DNA of 64,000 nt from Curtobacterium aurantiacum (GTDB lineage Bacteria > Actinomycetota > Actinomycetes > Actinomycetales > Microbacteriaceae): positions 1 through 64,000 of the forward strand of contig NZ_JAHEWN010000003.1 in the NCBI RefSeq assembly GCF_018598555.1. Direction: 5' to 3'. Below the pieces are notes generated by a model. It was not told the origin of the DNA, did not search any database, and worked only from the letters and a program-made list of their open reading frames with translations. A program made the position numbers and the translations under genes. Positions 27,827 to 35,771 of this stretch are shown in pieces (the stretch's first letter is position 1; the number at the start of each line of letters is the position of its first letter).

Positions 27827-28996
27827 TCAGGCCGCTGCGGCGGCGAGTTCGGCGGCCTTCTCGGCCGCATCGTCCATGGTCGCGGCGACGGTGACGAGCG
27901 GGTGCGCTGCCTCCGCCAGGATCCGGCGACCCTCTTCCACGTTGTTGCCGTCGAGGCGCACGACGAGCGGCTTGGTGGCCGCGTCGCCGAGGATGCCGAG
28001 CGCGGCGACGATGCCGTTCGCGACGGCGTCGCAGGCGGTGATGCCGCCGAAGACGTTCACGAAGACGCTCTTCACCTGCGGGTCACCGAGGATGACGTCG
28101 AGGCCGTTGGCCATCACCTCGGCCGAAGCACCGCCGCCGATGTCGAGGAAGTTGGCGGGCTTCACGCCGCCGTGGCGCTCACCGGCGTAGGCGACGACGT
28201 CGAGCGTCGACATGACGAGCCCCGCGCCGTTGCCGATGACGCCGACCTGGCCGTCGAGCTTGACGTAGTTCAGCCCGTGGGCCTTCGCCTTGGCCTCGAG
28301 CGGGTCCTCGCTGGCGGTGTCCTCGAGCTGCTTGTGGCCCTCGTGCCGGAAGTCGGCGTTCTCGTCGAGCGAGACCTTGCCGTCGAGTGCCAGGATCTGG
28401 CCGTCGCCGGTGCGGACGAGCGGGTTCACCTCGACGAGGGTCGCGTCCTCGCCCTTGTAGACGTCGTAGAGCTTCACGAAGACGTCGGCGACCTGATCGC
28501 GGAGCGACTCCGGGAAGTTCGCCTGCGTGGCGATCTCGAGCGCGGCTGCCTTGTCGATGCCTGTGAGCGGGTCGACCTCGACGCGGGCGAGCGCCTCGGG
28601 CTTCTCGACGGCGAGCTGCTCGATCTCCATGCCGCCCTCGACGCTGGTGAGCGAGAGGTAGGAGCGGTTCGCGCGGTCGAGCAGCACGGAGAAGTAGAAC
28701 TCCTCGGCGATGTCGGCGCCCTGGGCGACCATGACGCGCTGGACCGTGTGGCCCTTGATGTCGAGGCCGAGGATGGCCTGCGCGTGCTCGAACGCCTGGT
28801 CCGGGGTCTTCGCGACCTTGACGCCACCGGCCTTGCCGCGACCGCCGACCTTCACCTGCGCCTTGACGACCACGACGCCACCGATCTTCTCGGCCGCCGC
28901 CTTCGCCTGCTCGGGGGTGTCGGCGATGATCCCCTGCAACACGGGGACGCCGTAGGACTCGAAGAGGTCCCTGGCCTGATACTCGAAAAGATCCAC
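27827..28996 (-). CDS. sucC: Succinate-CoA ligase (ADP-forming) subunit beta
   Basis: The 389-residue beta subunit has an ATP-grasp domain ([19 protein letters not shown] near residues 42-60), the metal-site segment [13 protein letters not shown], and the C-terminal CoA-ligase domain with [14 protein letters not shown] and LDIGGGAS. With SucD it forms succinyl-CoA synthetase. The start is GTG at 28996 ([19 protein letters not shown] is the usual N-terminus), preceded by GGGAAGA. Upstream in-frame codons to 29059 are not conserved family sequence. An inverted repeat at 29056-29076 may regulate it. Confidence 0.97.
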   Translation of the reverse strand: MDLFEYQARDLFESYGVPVLQGIIADTPEQAKAAAEKIGGVVVVKAQVKVGGRGKAGGVKVAKTPDQAFEHAQAILGLDIKGHTVQRVMVAQGADIAEEFYFSVLLDRANRSYLSLTSVEGGMEIEQLAVEKPEALARVEVDPLTGIDKAAALEIATQANFPESLRDQVADVFVKLYDVYKGEDATLVEVNPLVRTGDGQILALDGKVSLDENADFRHEGHKQLEDTASEDPLEAKAKAHGLNYVKLDGQVGVIGNGAGLVMSTLDVVAYAGERHGGVKPANFLDIGGGASAEVMANGLDVILGDPQVKSVFVNVFGGITACDAVANGIVAALGILGDAATKPLVVRLDGNNVEEGRRILAEAAHPLVTVAATMDDAAEKAAELAAAAA

Positions 28997-29055
28997 GCTG
29001 TTCTTCTTCCCGCACGGTTCGTGCGATCGGCATCGGTTTCCCGGTCGCGCTCTCC

Positions 29056-29076
29056 ACATCGAGGGTCGCTCGATGT
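29056..29076. promoter_or_regulatory. Inverted repeat between divergent sucCD and recQ
   Basis: ACATCGAG (29056-29063) and CTCGATGT (29069-29076) form perfect 8-base arms around GGTCG. It lies 60 bases upstream of sucC and 140 bases upstream of the recQ start, a normal place for an operator. No regulator can be named. Confidence 0.4.
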
Positions 29077-29216
29077 CGAGACAACGGCCGCCACGCAGCC
29101 TAGCGCTGCTCGGTGGACGGCCGGTGCAGGCTGGTGCAACCGGGCGCCGGAAGCCGCATCAGCCGTTGCGCGCATCGCCGCGAAGGGTTCCAGGATCTGC
29201 TCGGCACGGTGGATCG

Positions 29217-30848
29217 GTGAAGCCTGCACTCCGTACCCGCGCCACCGAGGTCTTCGGCTGGGAGCTCCGTCCCGACCAGGAATCCGTCATCGACGCCGTG
29301 CTGGACGGCCGCGACGCCCTCGCCGTCATGCCGACCGGATCGGGCAAGTCCGCCATCTACCAGGTCGCCGGCCTCGGGCTGGACGGCCTCGTCGTGGTCG
29401 TCTCCCCACTCGTCGCGCTGCAGGAGGACCAGGTGGTCGGGCTCGAGCACCATCCGGACGCACCCCGCGCCGTCGCCCTGAACGCCACGAAGAAGGCACG
29501 GGACGTCGCCGATGCGTGGGACGCCGTCGCCGGGGGTGCAGCCGGCTACGTGTTCCTGGCGCCCGAGCAGCTCGTGAAGGACGACGTGCTCGAGCGGCTC
29601 CGCGACGCCGGGGTCGCGCTGGTCGCCGTCGACGAGGCCCACTGCATCTCGTCCTGGGGCCACGACTTCCGACCGGACTACCTGGCGCTCGGCGAGGTCA
29701 CGGAGCGTCTCGGCCGCCCGCCGGTGCTCGCCCTGACCGCGACGGGCTCCGCTCCGGTCCGGGACGACATCGTCGACCGGCTCGGGATGCGCGACCCGTT
29801 CGTGCTCGCCTCGGGGTTCGACCGTCCCGGCATCCGGCTCGAGGTGGTCCGGCACGCCGAGGACACCGAGAAGCGCCGGGCCGTGGTCGACCAGGTCGCC
29901 GAGCTCGACGGGCCCACGGTCGTCTACGTCGCCACCCGCGCGGCGACGACCGAGTACGCCGACGCCCTCGCAGCCCGCGGTCGCCGGGCCCAGCCGTACC
30001 ACGCCGGCATGCGGGTGGCGGAGCGCGAGGCCGTGCACACCGGGTTCCTCGACGGCGACGTCGACGTGGTGGTCGCGACGAGTGCGTTCGGCATGGGCAT
30101 CGACAAACCCGACGTCCGGAACGTCGTGCACGCCGACGTCCCCGAGTCGATCGACGCCTACTACCAGGAGATCGGGCGGGCCGGGCGGGATGCCGAACCG
30201 GCCGGCGCCACCCTGCACTACCGCGCCGAGGACTTCGGCCTGCGCACCTTCTTCGCCTCCGGATCGCCACGACCGGCATCGGTCCGGGCCGTGTTCGACG
30301 CGGTCCCGGCGACCGGCTCCATCGCGCGGTCCGCCCTCGTGCAGGCGTCTGGTCTGTCCGCCCGGACCGCCGGTCGTGCGCTCAACGCCCTGCTCGACGC
30401 CGGCGCGCTGCGGGACGACGTCGACGGTGTCGCCCGGGTGCCGGACGGCCCGCAGGACGCGGACCACGCGGCGCGCGCCACCGCCGACCGAGCGGCCGAG
30501 CGGGAACGGGTCGAGGAGTCCCGCATCGCGATGATGCGGCAGCTCGCCGAGACGAACGGGTGCCGACGGCAGTTCCTGCTCGGCTACTTCGGCGACGAGC
30601 TGCCGGAACCGTGCGGCAACTGCGACACCTGTTCCTCCGGCACCGCCCACGACGCCTCCACCCACGTGGCCGACGGTGCGAACGACGACGCCTGGCCGCC
30701 GGACGCCCGGGTCGAGCACGCCGAGTGGGGCACGGGCGTGGTGATGAGCACCGAGGAAGACCGCATCACCGTGTTCTTCGAGTCCGCCGGGTACCGCACC
30801 CTGGCACTCGCCGACGTCGAGCAGCGCGACCTGCTCGAACGCGTCTGA
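29217..30848 (+). CDS. recQ: RecQ-type DNA helicase with Tudor-like C-terminus
   Basis: The 543-residue superfamily 2 helicase has Walker A MPTGSGKSA (about 38-46), DEAHCISSWGHDFRPDY (near 140), motif VI QEIGRAGRD, and a zinc site formed by CRRQ (near 448) and CGNCDTC (near 466-472). It unwinds DNA 3'-5' in repair and recombination. The HRDC domain of long RecQ proteins is absent. Instead the last 45 residues (VEHAEWGTGVV, GYRTLALADV) resemble the Tudor-like tail of PcrA in this window. GTG at 29217 has GGTGGA upstream; other starts further upstream are possible. Confidence 0.92.
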   Translation: MKPALRTRATEVFGWELRPDQESVIDAVLDGRDALAVMPTGSGKSAIYQVAGLGLDGLVVVVSPLVALQEDQVVGLEHHPDAPRAVALNATKKARDVADAWDAVAGGAAGYVFLAPEQLVKDDVLERLRDAGVALVAVDEAHCISSWGHDFRPDYLALGEVTERLGRPPVLALTATGSAPVRDDIVDRLGMRDPFVLASGFDRPGIRLEVVRHAEDTEKRRAVVDQVAELDGPTVVYVATRAATTEYADALAARGRRAQPYHAGMRVAEREAVHTGFLDGDVDVVVATSAFGMGIDKPDVRNVVHADVPESIDAYYQEIGRAGRDAEPAGATLHYRAEDFGLRTFFASGSPRPASVRAVFDAVPATGSIARSALVQASGLSARTAGRALNALLDAGALRDDVDGVARVPDGPQDADHAARATADRAAERERVEESRIAMMRQLAETNGCRRQFLLGYFGDELPEPCGNCDTCSSGTAHDASTHVADGANDDAWPPDARVEHAEWGTGVVMSTEEDRITVFFESAGYRTLALADVEQRDLLERV

Positions 30849-31078
30849 CCGCGGCGCGGACGAAGCGCACCGGCCAGCGCACCGGCGCAGCCGGCCCGGG
30901 CGGGGAAGGCGCGGTCGCTCGACCACCCGTCGGCGACCGCGCTCCACTCCCCCGAGCATCGGCGATGCTGCCGGGGCGGTGTGACCGGGAGGTGACGCCC
31001 GGGTGAACACGACACGAAACCGGACAGTCGCCAAGCACCGACGGGTAGGCAGGAAGCCCGCTACGGAAAGGAACCACC

Positions 31079-31378
31079 ATGAGTGACCCCGGCATCAGCC
31101 CCGTCGACGGCTTCGACGCCCACCAGCGTCGTGACGACGACATCGACCGTGAGCACGTCGGCCCGTACGAGGTGGACGAGGCCGAGGAGTCCCTCGAGAC
31201 GGTGACGAACGACGCGGTCGCCGGCGAGACGGTGGAGCCGCAGCCCGGTGACGGCACCGACGACGGTCCGACCGGCGGTTCCCCGCGCGAGGGCTCGCCC
31301 GACCTGTGGGAGCACGAGAACGAGCAGGACGAGGACCGCGCCGACCTGGGCAACGACCTCGGCACGAAGCCGCTCTGA
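31079..31378 (+). CDS. Small acidic, probably disordered protein
   Basis: The 99-residue protein is strongly acidic and rich in Asp, Glu, Gly and Pro, with no hydrophobic core, for example DDDIDREHVGPYEVDEAEES and HENEQDEDRADLGNDLG. I recognise no family with confidence; small acidic proteins of this kind in actinobacteria are often annotated as hypothetical. The ATG at 31079 has AAAGGA upstream at good spacing, supporting real translation. The 230 bases between recQ and this gene hold only its promoter region and a few GC-rich hairpins. Confidence 0.7.
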   Translation: MSDPGISPVDGFDAHQRRDDDIDREHVGPYEVDEAEESLETVTNDAVAGETVEPQPGDGTDDGPTGGSPREGSPDLWEHENEQDEDRADLGNDLGTKPL

Positions 31379-31428
31379 CCCTCCCCGCGACCCGGCTCAT
31401 CCGGAACACGGCTCGGTAGCATCGGGCC

Positions 31429-31794
31429 GTGTTCCGACGAGTCCGCGCCAGTGTCCGCAGCATGCCCTCGGCAGCGCGGCTGGTGGCGGTCGCCGCGATG
31501 CTCCTGGTCGCGGCCTCGGCACACCTCGCCGCCCGCTCCGAACCGACCGGGCGATGGGTGCCGCTGCTCGTCATCGGCGTCGTCGTCGCGATCGTCACCG
31601 GATCGCCGACCCGCCTCTGGCCGCTCCCCGCGATCTGGCTCGTCGCGACGCTCCTCGCCCTGACCGGTGACGCACCGGTCGACGCCTCGTACGCACTGGT
31701 CGCCCTGGTTCTGGGCGCAGTCGCGCTCCTCGCGGCGATCGCCGTGGACCTGTGGCCCGTCCTGCGGGCGCGACGTCGACGGGGTGCGGCGTGA
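31429..31794 (+). CDS. Small membrane protein of unknown function
   Basis: The 121-residue protein has four predicted membrane helices between short basic ends (MFRRVRASVR and VLRARRRRG). No family is recognised. GTG at 31429 is preceded by TAGCAT six bases upstream and no Shine-Dalgarno, suggesting a leaderless transcript. Its stop overlaps the GTG of the oxygenase gene by four bases (GTGA), so the two are coupled. Confidence 0.72.
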   Translation: MFRRVRASVRSMPSAARLVAVAAMLLVAASAHLAARSEPTGRWVPLLVIGVVVAIVTGSPTRLWPLPAIWLVATLLALTGDAPVDASYALVALVLGAVALLAAIAVDLWPVLRARRRRGAA

Positions 31795-32624
31795 CCACCC
31801 CACGGCCTGGAGGCGCGGCACACGACCCGCGCCGTGCCTCCCGTCCGCCTGCTGGGCGCGTCCACGACCGTCGCCTGCGTCGCTTCCTCGCCGACAGCAC
31901 GCCCGTGGCCGCGGGCGGCCGCGCCATCCTGCTGCAGATCGCCGACCCGGTCGTCGCGGCCGGTGTCCGGCGGCACTCGGACTTCGCCCGGCGCCCCCAG
32001 CAGCGGCTCGCCCACACCCTGATGTTCATCTACGCCGTCGTCGTCGGCACGGAATCCGACTCGGCGACCGCAGCGGGCTTCGTCAACCGTGCGCACCGGC
32101 CCGTCGCCGGCGCCGACGACGTCGACCGGCAGCTCTGGGTGGCCGCGACCCTGTTCGACTCGGCCCGGCAGGCGCACGACCTGTTCGGCACACGCGTCTC
32201 CGCTGACCGCGCCGAACAGGTCCTCGCCGCCTACGCCCCGATCGCGACCGCGCTGCGGGTGCCGGCGGAGCGTTGGCCGGCCTCGGTGGCGGCGTTCGAC
32301 CGGTACTGGCAGCGGACGCTGGACGGGCTCGAGGTCACCGACGACGCCCGTGGGGTCGTCCGTGACCTGCTGCACCCGCGGTTCGCGCCGCTGTGGGTGC
32401 GGTCGGTGATGCCCCTGGTGCGCATCGTGACGGTGGGGATGCTGCCGGAGCGGGTGCGCACGGCGTACGGCTTCGCGTGGGGGCCGCGGGAGGAACGGCG
32501 TTTCCGGCGCACCGTCCGGGTGGTGGCCAGGGTGCGGGCACTGGTGCCGGGGGTGCTGCTGCGGGTGCCGGGTCCGCTGCTGCTGCGGGCGATGCGGCGG
32601 ACCGCTCGGCGGTACGCGGTGTGA
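31791..32624 (+). CDS. MpaB/Lcp-like oxygenase domain protein (DUF2236)
   Basis: The 277-residue protein belongs to the oxygenase MpaB family (DUF2236), which includes latex-clearing and fungal oxygenases. It shows IADPVVAAGVRRHSDF, MFIYAVVVGTESDSA and the conserved RAHRPVAG-x-DD-x-DRQLWVAATLFDSA stretch. The substrate is unknown. The GTG at 31791 overlaps the preceding membrane-protein gene (GTGA). The first 25 codons read through a family F palindrome (31804-31848), so the N-terminus is either repeat-derived or the true start has been displaced. Confidence 0.82.
   Translation: MTTPRPGGAAHDPRRASRPPAGRVHDRRLRRFLADSTPVAAGGRAILLQIADPVVAAGVRRHSDFARRPQQRLAHTLMFIYAVVVGTESDSATAAGFVNRAHRPVAGADDVDRQLWVAATLFDSARQAHDLFGTRVSADRAEQVLAAYAPIATALRVPAERWPASVAAFDRYWQRTLDGLEVTDDARGVVRDLLHPRFAPLWVRSVMPLVRIVTVGMLPERVRTAYGFAWGPREERRFRRTVRVVARVRALVPGVLLRVPGPLLLRAMRRTARRYAV
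31804..31848. repeat. Dispersed palindrome, family F, copy 4 (inside a gene start)
   Basis: GGCCTGGAGGCGCGG (31804-31818) pairs imperfectly with CCGTGCCTCCCGTCC. The downstream bases (GCTGGGCGCGTCCACGACC) match the spacer that follows other family F copies. Unlike the others, it lies within an apparent reading frame. Confidence 0.65.
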
Positions 32625-32688
32625 CCCGCCTCGGCGCGGACACCGGACTTCCTGGGCGTCGACGACCTGCGCACGGTTGGGTGGGTCC

Positions 32689-33327
32689 ATGTCCTCTGCT
32701 CCGCTCTCCGGTGACGACTCCCTGCACCTGCCCGAGTTCGACAGCCCGCCGGCGTCTCCGCTCGACCTCGCTCGCGAGTGGCTGACCGCAGCGGAGGACC
32801 GGGAGGTCTCCGAGCCGTTGTCGATGACCCTCGCCACGGCCGGTGCCGACGGCCGCGTGTCCGCTCGCACCGTCGACGTGAAGCGCATCGAGGCGGACGG
32901 ACTGGTCTTCGGCACGTCTGAGGACAGTCCGAAGGGCCGGCAGCTCGCCGAGAACCCGCACGCGGCCCTGCAGGCGTACTGGCGCGAGACGATGCAGCAG
33001 CTCCGGTTCGAGGGCCACGTCGTCCGGCTGTCGGACGCCGAGTCCGACGCCCTGTTCGCCGACCGCTCCCCGAAGTCACGCGCCGCGACGGCCATCGCGG
33101 ACCAGTCGGCCGTGCTCGAGCCACGGACACTGCAGGACCTGATCGACGACGCGAACGACCTGCTCGACGAGTCCGGCGACGACGTCCCCCGCCCGGCGCG
33201 GTGGGTCGCCTGGCGTCTCGAGCCCGACATCGTGGAGTTCTGGCACGGCAGCCGTGACCGGATGCACCGACGACTGCAGTACGCCCTCGCCGAGGGAGCC
33301 TGGACGGCCACCCGCCTCCAGCCGTAG
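32689..33327 (+). CDS. pdxH: Pyridoxamine 5'-phosphate oxidase family protein
   Basis: The 212-residue FMN enzyme resembles PdxH, which oxidises PNP/PMP to pyridoxal phosphate, and its close relative PhzG. It shows SMTLATAGADGRVSARTVDV, the FMN-site VKRIEADGLVFGT, TSEDSPKGRQLAENPHAALQ, and the C-terminal VEFWHGSRDRMHRRLQY. PdxH is more likely than PhzG because there is no phenazine cluster. The ATG at 32689 follows a G-rich GGGTGGG stretch. It converges on the siderophore operon with only 29 bases between stops. Confidence 0.85.
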   Translation: MSSAPLSGDDSLHLPEFDSPPASPLDLAREWLTAAEDREVSEPLSMTLATAGADGRVSARTVDVKRIEADGLVFGTSEDSPKGRQLAENPHAALQAYWRETMQQLRFEGHVVRLSDAESDALFADRSPKSRAATAIADQSAVLEPRTLQDLIDDANDLLDESGDDVPRPARWVAWRLEPDIVEFWHGSRDRMHRRLQYALAEGAWTATRLQP

Positions 33328-33356
33328 CCCCGCACCTGCCGGTGCCCGGCGCCCGC

Positions 33357-35771
33357 CTACCGCCCGATCGGGTTCGCCATCGCCCCCGCCCGGATGAGCG
33401 ACGCCGACTGGTCCGCCAGGTCGACCATCGACAGGGTGTTCCGCAGCTGCAACCGGTTCAGGCACGAGTGCTCGAACGTCGGCACCCGCAGGTCCAGTGG
33501 ACGACGACGGTCGGGGTGCGCGGCGGCGTGGTCGTCGATGCACTCCCCCACGACCTGCCAGAAGCGGGACTCCGGCAGCACCCCGTCGTCGTCGAGGATC
33601 GCGGCGACGAACCGCAGCACCCCGTCGAACACGTCGGTGAACACCGCGAGCGCGGCCTCGTCGTCGGACACCGGGTGCACGATCCGGTCGATGTCGGCGG
33701 GTACCGGGCGGTCGTCGTGCCGACCGAGCACCGCGGCCTCTTCGCCGATGTCCTTCATCACGGCGCGGACCACGACACCGTCGCGCACGACGAGCACCAG
33801 GTTCTCGCCGTGCGGCATGAACACCAGGTCGTGCACGGTCAGGCAGTGCACGACGGGCAGCAGGTAGGCGTCGAGCCACCGCCGGACCCAGACGTCGGCG
33901 GGCAGGCCGGAGGCCTCGATCAGCGCCGAGACCACGGCGTTCCCCGAGGCGTCCCGGTGCAGCAGTGCGGCCATCGTGAGCAGCCGCTCCCCATCGGCCC
34001 TCCGGGGGATCGGGCTCTCCCGCCACAGGGCCGCGAGCATCTTGCGCTGCGGCGAGGACACGTCGACCCGGTGGTAGGCGTCCCCGGTGTAGCCGATGGC
34101 GGCGTGCTCCCGGAGCACCGAGAACCCGACGGACGCGAGCGTCGGGTCGGCGGCGACGATCGACTCGACCCAGTCGTTCACCGCCGGGGTGTTCCGCATG
34201 TACGCGGGGGACATCCCCCGCAGGAACCCCATGTTCTGCACGGCGAGCGCCGTCTTCACGTACGAGCGTGACGGCTCGGTGCGGTTGAAAGCGGTGCGGA
34301 TGGACTGCTGTGGCTGGTACTCGTCGGGTCCCTCGCCCAGGTCGACCAGGTCCTGCCGCCCGAGGTCGGGTGCGAAGGTCACGGCGATCCGGTGCTGCCA
34401 CTGCCACGGGTGCACGGGCAGCCACACGTAGTCGTCGGGGTCGAGCCCGCGACGCTCCAGCGTGGCGCGGAACCCGGCCACGACCGCCGCCGACAGCTCG
34501 GACTCCCAGTGCGCCTGCTCGGTCCGGTCCGCGGCGAGCGCCAGGTGCGTGTGCTCGCGTCGGGCGGCGAGCCACCGGTACCGGAACCGCCCGCCGGACT
34601 CGGGCGCGAACGCCCGGTACTCGTCGAGTCCGAACCCGATCCGACCGTTGGCGGCGACGAACGCCGGGTGCCCCTCGGTCATCGCCGCCTCGACGTCCTG
34701 GAACGACGCGACGACGTCCTCGACGGACGAACCCGCCGAACCGGCCGAACCGGACGGACCAGCCGAACCGGACGAACGGGCCCCGCCCCGCCCCCACGCC
34801 AACTGCCCAGCCGACGGCCCGCCCCGCCGGTGCTTCGCCGCGGCACTCGCCAGCGTCGACGCGATCTCCTCCAGGTACGTGCCGAGCAACTCGTCGGGGA
34901 TCCCGAGCACCGCGCCCAGCTCGAGCACGAGCTCCTGCGCGCTGAGCGGCGCCGGCACCCCCGCACGCGTCCGCGTCAGCGAGCCCTCGTCCATCGACCA
35001 GTGCTCGAGCAGGTGCTGCCGCGCCCGGAACCGGTAGGTCGACTCCCCCGCGGCGAGCCGCCACCCGTCCCCGTCGGGCACGGGAGCGATCAGCCGTTCG
35101 TGGGTGAACTCCGCGATCACCTTCGCGACGAGGTGTCGTTCGGCGGGTTCCAGGTGCTCGGGCCGCAGGTGTGCGGCGGGCCCGTCATCGTCGGGCACGC
35201 CGATGCGACCGGTGTCGAGCACCGACAGCAGTGCCCGCTTGCCGTCGACGTCCACCTGACGGAGCGCGCGGAACCCGACCTCGGCGTTCTTCGCCTGCAC
35301 GGCGGTGTTCCGCACGTCCGGTTCGACGACGACCCTCCGCGCGCCCAGGACGTCGCGGCAGTGTTCGACGACCGCGCGCATCACGGCGCTCGTCAGCCCG
35401 GACACGCGGCCCTCGGTCGGCGCCGGCGCGACGAGCAGGTGCATGCCGACGTCGCCGGGTTCGGCGGCCCACACGTCGGTGAGCAGGACGGCGGAGGGGT
35501 CGTAGGTCTCCGCCAGGAAGCACGGTTCGCCGTTCCGGCGGCCGAGCCACGCTGCCTGCGCCGGGTCTGCCTGCACGCCGGCCAGGTAGGTGCGGACGCC
35601 GTCCACGTCGAGGTCGCCCATCTCCCACCACGACGACGCCGGGTGGGCGAGCCACGACTGCACGACGGCGGCGTCGCGTTCCGGGTCCACGGGTTCGATG
35701 GTCAGGAGGCCCGGCCCGGCTCCTCCAGGCGCGGTCGCGTCCGGCGCCGTGGTGGTCACGGTCGTGCTCAT
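33357..35771 (-). CDS. Fused acyltransferase / IucA-IucC siderophore synthetase
   Basis: The 804-residue protein joins two steps of NIS siderophore assembly. Residues about 20-190 are a GNAT-fold N-acyltransferase (IEPVDPERDAAVVQSWLAHP, SSWWEMGDLDV, SVLDTGRIG), like DesC. Residues about 225-800 are an IucA/IucC synthetase like DesD, with HPWQWQHRIAV, YQPQQSIRTAFN, SYVKTALAVQNMGFLRG, FMPHGENLVLV and a FhuF-like end. A Gly-Ser linker (SSGSAGPSGSAGSAGSS) interrupts it near residue 340. GGAGG precedes the ATG. It overlaps the monooxygenase gene by four bases and is the last gene of the operon. Confidence 0.93.
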   Translation of the reverse strand: MSTTVTTTAPDATAPGGAGPGLLTIEPVDPERDAAVVQSWLAHPASSWWEMGDLDVDGVRTYLAGVQADPAQAAWLGRRNGEPCFLAETYDPSAVLLTDVWAAEPGDVGMHLLVAPAPTEGRVSGLTSAVMRAVVEHCRDVLGARRVVVEPDVRNTAVQAKNAEVGFRALRQVDVDGKRALLSVLDTGRIGVPDDDGPAAHLRPEHLEPAERHLVAKVIAEFTHERLIAPVPDGDGWRLAAGESTYRFRARQHLLEHWSMDEGSLTRTRAGVPAPLSAQELVLELGAVLGIPDELLGTYLEEIASTLASAAAKHRRGGPSAGQLAWGRGGARSSGSAGPSGSAGSAGSSVEDVVASFQDVEAAMTEGHPAFVAANGRIGFGLDEYRAFAPESGGRFRYRWLAARREHTHLALAADRTEQAHWESELSAAVVAGFRATLERRGLDPDDYVWLPVHPWQWQHRIAVTFAPDLGRQDLVDLGEGPDEYQPQQSIRTAFNRTEPSRSYVKTALAVQNMGFLRGMSPAYMRNTPAVNDWVESIVAADPTLASVGFSVLREHAAIGYTGDAYHRVDVSSPQRKMLAALWRESPIPRRADGERLLTMAALLHRDASGNAVVSALIEASGLPADVWVRRWLDAYLLPVVHCLTVHDLVFMPHGENLVLVVRDGVVVRAVMKDIGEEAAVLGRHDDRPVPADIDRIVHPVSDDEAALAVFTDVFDGVLRFVAAILDDDGVLPESRFWQVVGECIDDHAAAHPDRRRPLDLRVPTFEHSCLNRLQLRNTLSMVDLADQSASLIRAGAMANPIGR
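34727..34780. repeat. Imperfect 9-base tandem repeat inside the siderophore synthetase gene
   Basis: Units of the type GAACCGGAC/GAACCGGCC recur about six times. Read on the minus strand they encode the Ser-Gly-Ala linker of the synthetase. Nine-base units keep the frame, so copy-number change would only alter linker length. Confidence 0.75.

Noticed and set aside
30849..31078. Alternative stress sigma promoter before the small acidic protein (GGGTAG near 31046)
   Set aside because: A GGGTA-like -10 is present, but no convincing matching -35 was found at the right distance.
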